From Chalciporus piperatus (lineage: Eukaryota; Basidiomycota; Agaricomycetes; Boletales; Boletaceae), in NCBI GenBank assembly GCA_038093975.1, contig JBBPTG010000114.1:17086-81085 (forward strand): a DNA stretch of 64,000 bases, read 5' to 3'. The first letter of the stretch is position 1, and each line of letters opens with the position of its first letter. The translations under genes and the position numbers were made by a program. This document shows positions 58,094 through 64,000 of the stretch, in pieces. Below the pieces are notes generated by a model. That model did not search any database, had not been told where the DNA came from, and saw nothing but the letters and a program-made list of their open reading frames with translations.

Positions 58094-58361
58094 CATACCC
58101 AACGCCCAACTGCATTTCTGCTCACCATTTTATCTTGTTCGGCGTCGGCGTCGATAGCGATGAAGTGGTGATGATAATTAAGGTTACAGGAGAGATCCCG
58201 CTGTACAGTTGCTGACTCAGCGGCAATCCCCGGCACTGTACGTCAGCACTTCAGTCTTTGGCACGTTGTCACGCTGTCACGATATTAATATTATATCATT
58301 GACACTTCTACTGACACTGACACGTAGAAGACGAGTTGTTCCTCACACCACTATCCTCACC

Positions 58362-59006
58362 ATGCAGCTGCTGAAAGTCTGGTTCTCATTGTTAGCACTC
58401 GCCGTGTCCGCCTTTGCGGTTGAAGCACCCACAGAGCTTCAGATTGATACCACTTTCATGCCCGAGAGTTGTCCCGTCAAGGCATCAAAGGGGGACAAGG
58501 TGTTTGTTCACTACGTGCGTACACGTTGGTTGGTTCTCTCGTTCCAGTCGCATAACAGATACCCTGAATTTTAGACTGGCACCTTGCTTGATGGTGGCGC
58601 TAAATTCGACTCGAGGTGAGACAAATTGTTGTTTTGTGGGTGCATGGAACTCATAGGAATGCCCGTCAGTCTGGACCGCGGACAGCCTTTCTCCTTCACT
58701 CGTGTGTTGTTTTTACAACTTTCTTCGTATCGTTGTTGTTCTGACGTGTATATGTTGCAGTTGGTGTTGGTCAGGTGATCCGTGGCTGGGATGAAGGTCT
58801 CCAGGGTGCATGTGTTGGAGAGCAGCGTACTCTCACTATCCCCTCTAGCATGGCCTACGGTTTGTCCAACTTGGTATACTCCTACGCGTTCTCTCTCTCA
58901 ATACTATACCACAGGATCCCGTGGAGCTGGTGGAGCCATCCCTCCAAATGCTGCTCTCGTCTTCACGACGGAGCTCCTCAAGGTAGAAAAGCGTGACGAG
59001 CTCTGA
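58362..59006 (+). CDS. FPR2: ER FKBP-type peptidyl-prolyl isomerase (FKBP2/Fpr2-like)
   Basis: Five exons in phase (58362-58514, 58575-58615, 58670-58701, 58761-58859, 58915-59006) give about 138 residues. The signal peptide is [20 protein letters not shown]. The FKBP fold is complete: [56 protein letters not shown] and [19 protein letters not shown], which carry the Tyr, Phe, Asp, Val-Ile, Trp and Tyr residues lining the FK506 site. The C-terminus is VEKRDEL, an ER-retrieval signal of the HDEL/KDEL type. It catalyses proline cis-trans isomerisation in the secretory pathway and is the expected rapamycin/FK506-binding ER paralogue. Confidence 0.95.
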
Positions 59007-59167
59007 ATACGATACTTATATGCGCTCGGTGTATGTTAGATAACACCAAAAGGCTCTTCGCTATGAGGAAGAATTTACATAAGGCCAGAAAAACCAGTCA
59101 GAATTGCACCTTCGATAGTACTTCTAGATGTTGGGTACGGTGCACAGGATAGATACGGTTGAATGGA

Positions 59168-60671
59168 CTACGTGACCTTCAGCTTTGCTTCTGGTACCAT
59201 CAGCTTTTCTTGAACGAGTTCGTTGAACTCTTCCCGAAGTATTGCTTCTCTCCTTGACCTTTCCTCTTTCTGCAACTTGAGGATACCTCTCTTCTCCTCA
59301 GCGCTGATAACCTGGTTCTCCTTCCTCATACGAACAGCATTCATGCGCTTGTGCCTGCTTCCGCTCATCACATACCCCACGGACTCGAATTGAGCAATCT
59401 CGTCCGACGTGAGACCGATTTCGCCACGACGAGGGATACGGCTGTCTGGATCATCTTGCAAGAAGGCGGCCATGGCACTACCTTCACCGCGTAGCAGTGC
59501 ACCACCATAAGCACGCTCGTCCACCTTCTTGGAGGCGTTGACCTTTATTAGAGGTTGCGGACCGTGTTCCTCGTCCGAATCTTCATCATCATCATCATCT
59601 GCTTGTCTTTTATTGCGTGATGGTATAACGGCTGGAGGGGGCATTGCACCGTTGCTTTGTGACGGTGCGACATAAGCAGGAACGGCAGACGGCCTTTCGA
59701 CCCACTCTTCCTCCCCTTCGGATACAGACGAGGGCGGTGGGCTCGGCGTCACGGTTCGTGGGCGAGTCTTGTTCTTGCTCTGTCGATCACGACCACGGTC
59801 GGGCTCGCGGTCACGATCACGGTCTCGCTCCCTAGACGGATCCTCAGGCTCCTCGTCCGTCTCGTCGCTCCGAGACCGACGACCACGCTCTTTGCGTTCT
59901 TTTCTTTCTTTCCTCTCCTTTTCTTTCCGTGCACGTTTGCGCTCCTTGCGTTCCCGACGACGACGCCCCGATTCCGAGTCGTCAGACTCTGACGGTGTTT
60001 CTGAGCGGTCCCGTTTAGACTTTCGTCGAGAAGAGCCACGCTCGGGGGACCTAACGAACAAGAACGTGTCAGCCAAGGAAGAAAAAGAAAGCGTTATGAA
60101 ACGATCACATACACCAACCGGAAAGGCGCTTTCGGTGACGGCGGCCAAATAACTATCGTCGAATTGTCTCTCTGTAACCTCGGACTACGCAATCGAGCAC
60201 AGCCCCAGAGTCAGTTACGAACCCAATCGACCCACGAAAAGCAAGTGCTCACCTGTCCGAGTAATCACCACCAGCGCCGCCTCCGTACCCACCGCGCACG
60301 TGCGGAGGCCTGTCTCGTTCGTACGTTACCTCGCCGCGTGGTGGACGATTGGGATACATGTTGGGGGGTGGTGCTGGTGCCGGTGCCGGTGGTGGTGGGG
60401 CAGGTGAGACGGGGCGCTTGTAGTCTCCGTATTCTGGTGAGGCTCGTCTTCTGTCCCGTTCTCGTTCCCGTTCCCGTTCTCGTTCCCTGTCCCTGTCTCT
60501 ATCCCTGTCCTTGTCTCTAGCCCCATCCCTGTCCTTGTCGCGCTCTCGCTCGCGGTCCCGGCCATTGTCCCTTCTGCTCCTACCTCTGTCATCGACCCGG
60601 TCTCGTTCCCTACTTCTGTCCCTGTCGTCCACCCTCCTCTCGTAGTCTCTCCTCTGCGGTGATGCTGGCAT
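59168..60671 (-). CDS. NKAP-family nuclear protein (RS/RD-rich, SynMuv C-terminal domain)
   Basis: Three exons: 60671 to about 60255, a short exon near 60166-60116 coding DNSTIIWPPSPKAPF, and about 60050-59168. The N-terminal half is dominated by Arg/Asp/Glu repeats (RDRERERDKDRD) and a Pro-rich patch; the second half has RRRRERKERKRARKEKERKE runs. The C-terminal domain is the NKAP signature: RIPRRGEIGLTSDEIAQFES, VGYVMSGSRHKRMNAVRMRK and ENQVISAEEKRGILKLQKEE. NKAP proteins are nuclear, spliceosome-associated RNA-binding proteins and transcriptional regulators. The start MPASPQRRDYERR lies only about 35-60 bp from the sequence where the LINE begins, so its normal promoter may have been altered. 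Confidence 0.88.
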
Positions 60672-60705
60672 TAGTGGAACGCCTAGGAAATAGTTGAGAA
60701 CCTGA

Positions 60706-63700
60706 GTGATGGTGCGTGTATCAAGTGCTTGTCAAGCTGTAGTGACATTAACAAATATAGGTTTCGACGATAACAGCTTACGTATACTAAACATCTATGC
60801 CCCGAACGCACCACAAGCCCACCCCCAATTCTGGACTGATATCCAACAAAAACTATCCGATCTAGACATCGCAAGCACAGATATCTTACTCGGAGACTTT
60901 AACCTAGTTGAAGACAAAATCGACAGAGCACCAGCCCGGTTCGACGACTTCACCGCAACAGAAGCACTAAAGACCTTCAGAGAACACCTCGACCTCCAAG
61001 ACACCTGGCGCCATGAAAACCCAACATCACGGTCGTTCACATTCGTGAGCAACACACAATCCATGTCACGACTAGACCGTGTGTACGCAAATAGACAGCA
61101 TATGCGCGCCCTATACAACTGGGACATAACGGACACAGCGATACCATCCGACCACAAGATGGTGTTGGTGCGTGTCGTCCCGCCCCGCATGCCATACGTA
61201 GGCGCAGGCAGATGGACAGTCCCATTGTCCATCATAAATGACCAAAACCTAATCAAACAGATCACAGACATCGGAACAGAGCTACAGAACAAACTGCTCG
61301 AACACCCCCCGCACGGAACAGAGCCACAAAAACTCTGGTCTAACTTCAAAAGAGAAATAGCTACCATAGCCAAGAAAGCAGGTAAGACCCAACTCGCAAA
61401 AATGACAAACAAAATGAACGCCATTAAAAAAGACATCCAAGCGCTCGAACAACGACCAGAAATAGATCAAATACAAGAACAGCGAATGAACATAGCGATC
61501 CTCCAACAAGAACTGCGCTACCTGGAACAGAAACGAAATAAAAACGCGCAAGCAAGAGCCCGCACCCAATGGCATGAAAAAGGTGAACAACTGAACAAAT
61601 ACTGGACGAGACTAAACACCCCCCGCCGACCCAGAGACATAATATATTCACTACACGACCCAGTCCGAAACAAACTCACAACGAAGTCATCAGAAATGGC
61701 AAAAATCGCCCACCAACACCACGACGAACTGCAGAAGTCGGAACTATTAGACCCCAATGACCCGGCAAGACAAGCCGCTCAAGAACAAGTACTGTCGCAA
61801 ATCCCCGAGTCGCAAAAATTCCACCCCCAGGACTCAGATCTGCACCACCTCATAACAACTGACCAAGTAATCAACGCGCTCTCATCGTCCAAGAATGGCA
61901 CCGCGACTGGCCTAGACGGTCTTCCATACGAACTATGGAAAGCGCTACACGAGGAACACATCAAAAACTCTAAAATGAACAAACCATCATTCGACATCTC
62001 ACTCTGCCTAACCCAGGTATTTAACAACATCCAGACACAAGGAACTGACCCGTCCACCAACTTCTCGATAGGATGGATGTGCCCCCTTTTCAAGAAAAAG
62101 GACAGAACAAAAATAGAAAACTATAGGCCCATCACGCTACTAAACACAGACTACAAAATAATGACGAAAGCGCTAGCAACACAAATAGCCAGGCACGCCT
62201 GCACGCTCCTCCACCCAGATCAAACCGGATTTGTACCAACGAGATCTATATTCGACCCCATACGGCTAGCAGAAACGATGTGCACGTATGCCGACTACAT
62301 GGAAGTGAACGGAGCCATAGTAGCCTTAGACCAAGAAAAAGCATACGACAAAATAGATCACAAATACCTAATAGACACACTGAGAACTTTCCGTCTCCCC
62401 GAACTCTTCATATTCACTGTCGAGACACTATACAAAAACGCATACACAGAAATAATGATTAACGGGGTACGAAGCAAACCATACCGAGTAACAAGAGGAG
62501 TACGCCAAGGCGACCCCCTATCCTGCCTTCTCTTCGACCTAGCAATAGAACCACTAGCGGCGACCATACGAAACTCACCCGACCTAACCGGCTTTAACAT
62601 CCCCGGTGTCAACAAAAAAGTAATCATAAACCTATACGCCGACGACACGACCATTTATCTGTCTGAAACGGACAAATACAACACCCTAGAAACGATCCTC
62701 CAGACATGGTGTAGAGCGTCAGGAGCAAAGTTCAATCTAGAAAAAACAGAAATCATACCAATAGGAACAAAACCCCACAGAGAGAGAATAGCGGCCACAC
62801 GGCGACTCCACCCCGACGACCAACCTCTAACCCAAGGAATAAAAATAGCAACCGACGGGAACCCAACCCGCATCCTAGGGGCATGGATTGGGAACGAGAT
62901 GGAACAGGCGCAACCATGGAGCCCAATAATAGACAAAATCAAAGATGCCCTAGACAGATGGGCAGAAACAAGACCCACGCTAGACGCGAAACGACTAATA
63001 ATCCAAATGTTAGTAGGCGGCATGACCCAATTCTTGACAAAAGCGCAAGGAATGCCCAACACAGTGGTTAAATCCTTGCAACGGATCACGCAAAGCTTCC
63101 TCTGGGACGGCGGCCGAACCCCCCCAGGCATGAGCCAAGCACAACTGACAAAGCCAAAGAGTCTAGGAGGTATAAACCTACTAGACATTGACGCCCGGAA
63201 TCAGGCCATAGATTTGACATGGCTAAGAACATACCTAGACCTGTCGCCAACACGCCCAACGTGGGCCTTCGTCACAGACGCTATAATCAATAATGTCAAC
63301 AAAAACGGAATACAGAACCTACAGGACATCAACACCTTCCTAACAACCACCCGCCCGTCAGGACGGCAACCAAGGACCGGGAAACAAATACCAAGGGCAG
63401 TAGCGTCATTACTCCAAACCGCCAGAAAACATAAACTCACCTTCGCCCCCCGGAAACTGTCAAAATCCCTAAAAAGACAACTACCAGCGTGGTACCATGT
63501 AGGAGTCCCACCTAACCAGTACCATAAAGGACGAAATGCATGCCTGAAGAATAAACACAAGGCCGCCTACATCAGAGACCTGATAAAAATAAGTAAAAGA
63601 CTAACCCGGCACGACACGAAACATAACCCAGGGACATACTGCACATGCAAGCACTGTCGTAAAGACCGACGAGCAGGCTGCACCGACCCACATAGATGCG

Positions 63701-64000
63701 CCGCAATAGCCAGAGACATTGTTGGAAACCTAGCCACACTGTTTGATCCATACGAACATCCCGTTAAAGATAACCTAACACTCACGCACCGACGAAAAGA
63801 AAAGAACCAAGCTGCACGAATCGATAAAGGGGACGAAGTTGTATTCGACCCGACAATAACGGCCCGAGGATCACTGGATGAATGCTTCAGAGTTCTGCTA
63901 GACACAATAAGCGAGCCGCTGGAACCAGCATACCGAATACAAAACCCACGACCAGAACGAGGACAGGAGATAGAACCACTAACAGCATACACCGACGGAT
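60706..64000 (+). mobile_element. LINE retrotransposon ORF2, 5'-truncated, runs off the window
   Basis: One open frame (codons in phase from about 60706 to 64000, no stop) encodes the C-terminal half of an AP endonuclease (LRILNIYAPNAPQ, TDILLGDFNLVED, MSRLDRVYAN, IPSDHKMVLV), a reverse transcriptase (CPLFKKKDRTKIENYRPITL, PDQTGFVPTRSIFDPIRL, AIVALDQEKAYDKIDH, RGVRQGDPLSCLLFDLAIEP, catalytic LYADDTTIYL), a Cys/His knuckle-like CTCKHCRKDRRAGCTDPHRC and the start of RNase H (AYTDG) at the very edge. The layout and RNase H suggest a Tad1/I-like clade. The N-terminal endonuclease residues and any ORF1 are missing, consistent with 5' truncation during target-primed reverse transcription. Codon use is A-rich, unlike the neighbours. 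Confidence 0.9.

Noticed and set aside
60795..63992. Many minus-strand open stretches near the right end
   Set aside because: They are antisense to the continuous LINE reading frame.

Overview
This window is nuclear DNA of a filamentous basidiomycete. Many coding genes are interrupted by short (about 50-70 nt) GT-AG introns with a few GC-AG ones, and the gene content is fungal and Agaricomycete-like: class I hydrophobins, an SLC4-type borate exporter, WD40-kinase fusions, Hsp70-like ATPase paralogues, an RTC4-like gene, a CACTA (Tnp2) transposase and a LINE. The expanded WD40/TKL-kinase and Hsp70-like families would fit the Cantharellales (a Rhizoctonia-type genome), but that placement is inference.

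Layout. 1-5.8 kb: 3' part of a BOR1-like transporter (+) and a large Ser/Pro-rich protein of unknown function (-). 6.4-25 kb: an old inverted duplication. The left arm carries, on the minus strand, a single-pass membrane protein gene and a hydrophobin gene; the right arm carries the same pair on the plus strand plus a broken GPI-mannosyltransferase gene. A Cmc4-like CHCH gene and an F-box gene sit in the left arm only. 14-32.3 kb: four genes (here A, B, C, D) each encoding an N-terminal WD40 propeller spliced in frame to a C-terminal TKL-type kinase, with relic fragments of more copies between them. 32.6-38 kb: conserved single-copy genes (CCT8, an SDR-like membrane protein, a coiled-coil protein). 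38.6-48 kb: a tandem triplet of Hsp70-like ATPase genes, all on +. 49-55.5 kb: a divergent pair, an RTC4-like domain gene (-) and a Tnp2/CACTA transposase gene (+). 55.5-58.1 kb: gene-poor, low-complexity and relic sequence. 58.3-60.7 kb: an ER FKBP prolyl isomerase (+) and an NKAP-family protein (-). 60.7 kb to the end: a 5'-truncated LINE (+) that runs off the window.

The most notable system is the WD40-kinase cluster. Copies B and C are inverted duplicates whose kinase halves, introns included, are nearly identical, while their propellers differ at many residues clustered in the blade loops. This is the pattern expected of a receptor whose recognition surface diversifies while its signalling module is held constant. 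All four copies also lack the catalytic-loop lysine (HGDLN or HGDLS instead of the HGDLK usual in this kind of kinase), and copy C looks like a B/A recombinant at its 3' end. Coordinates of multi-exon genes are the outer CDS limits; exon limits in the text come from reading splice sites by eye and were checked for phase.
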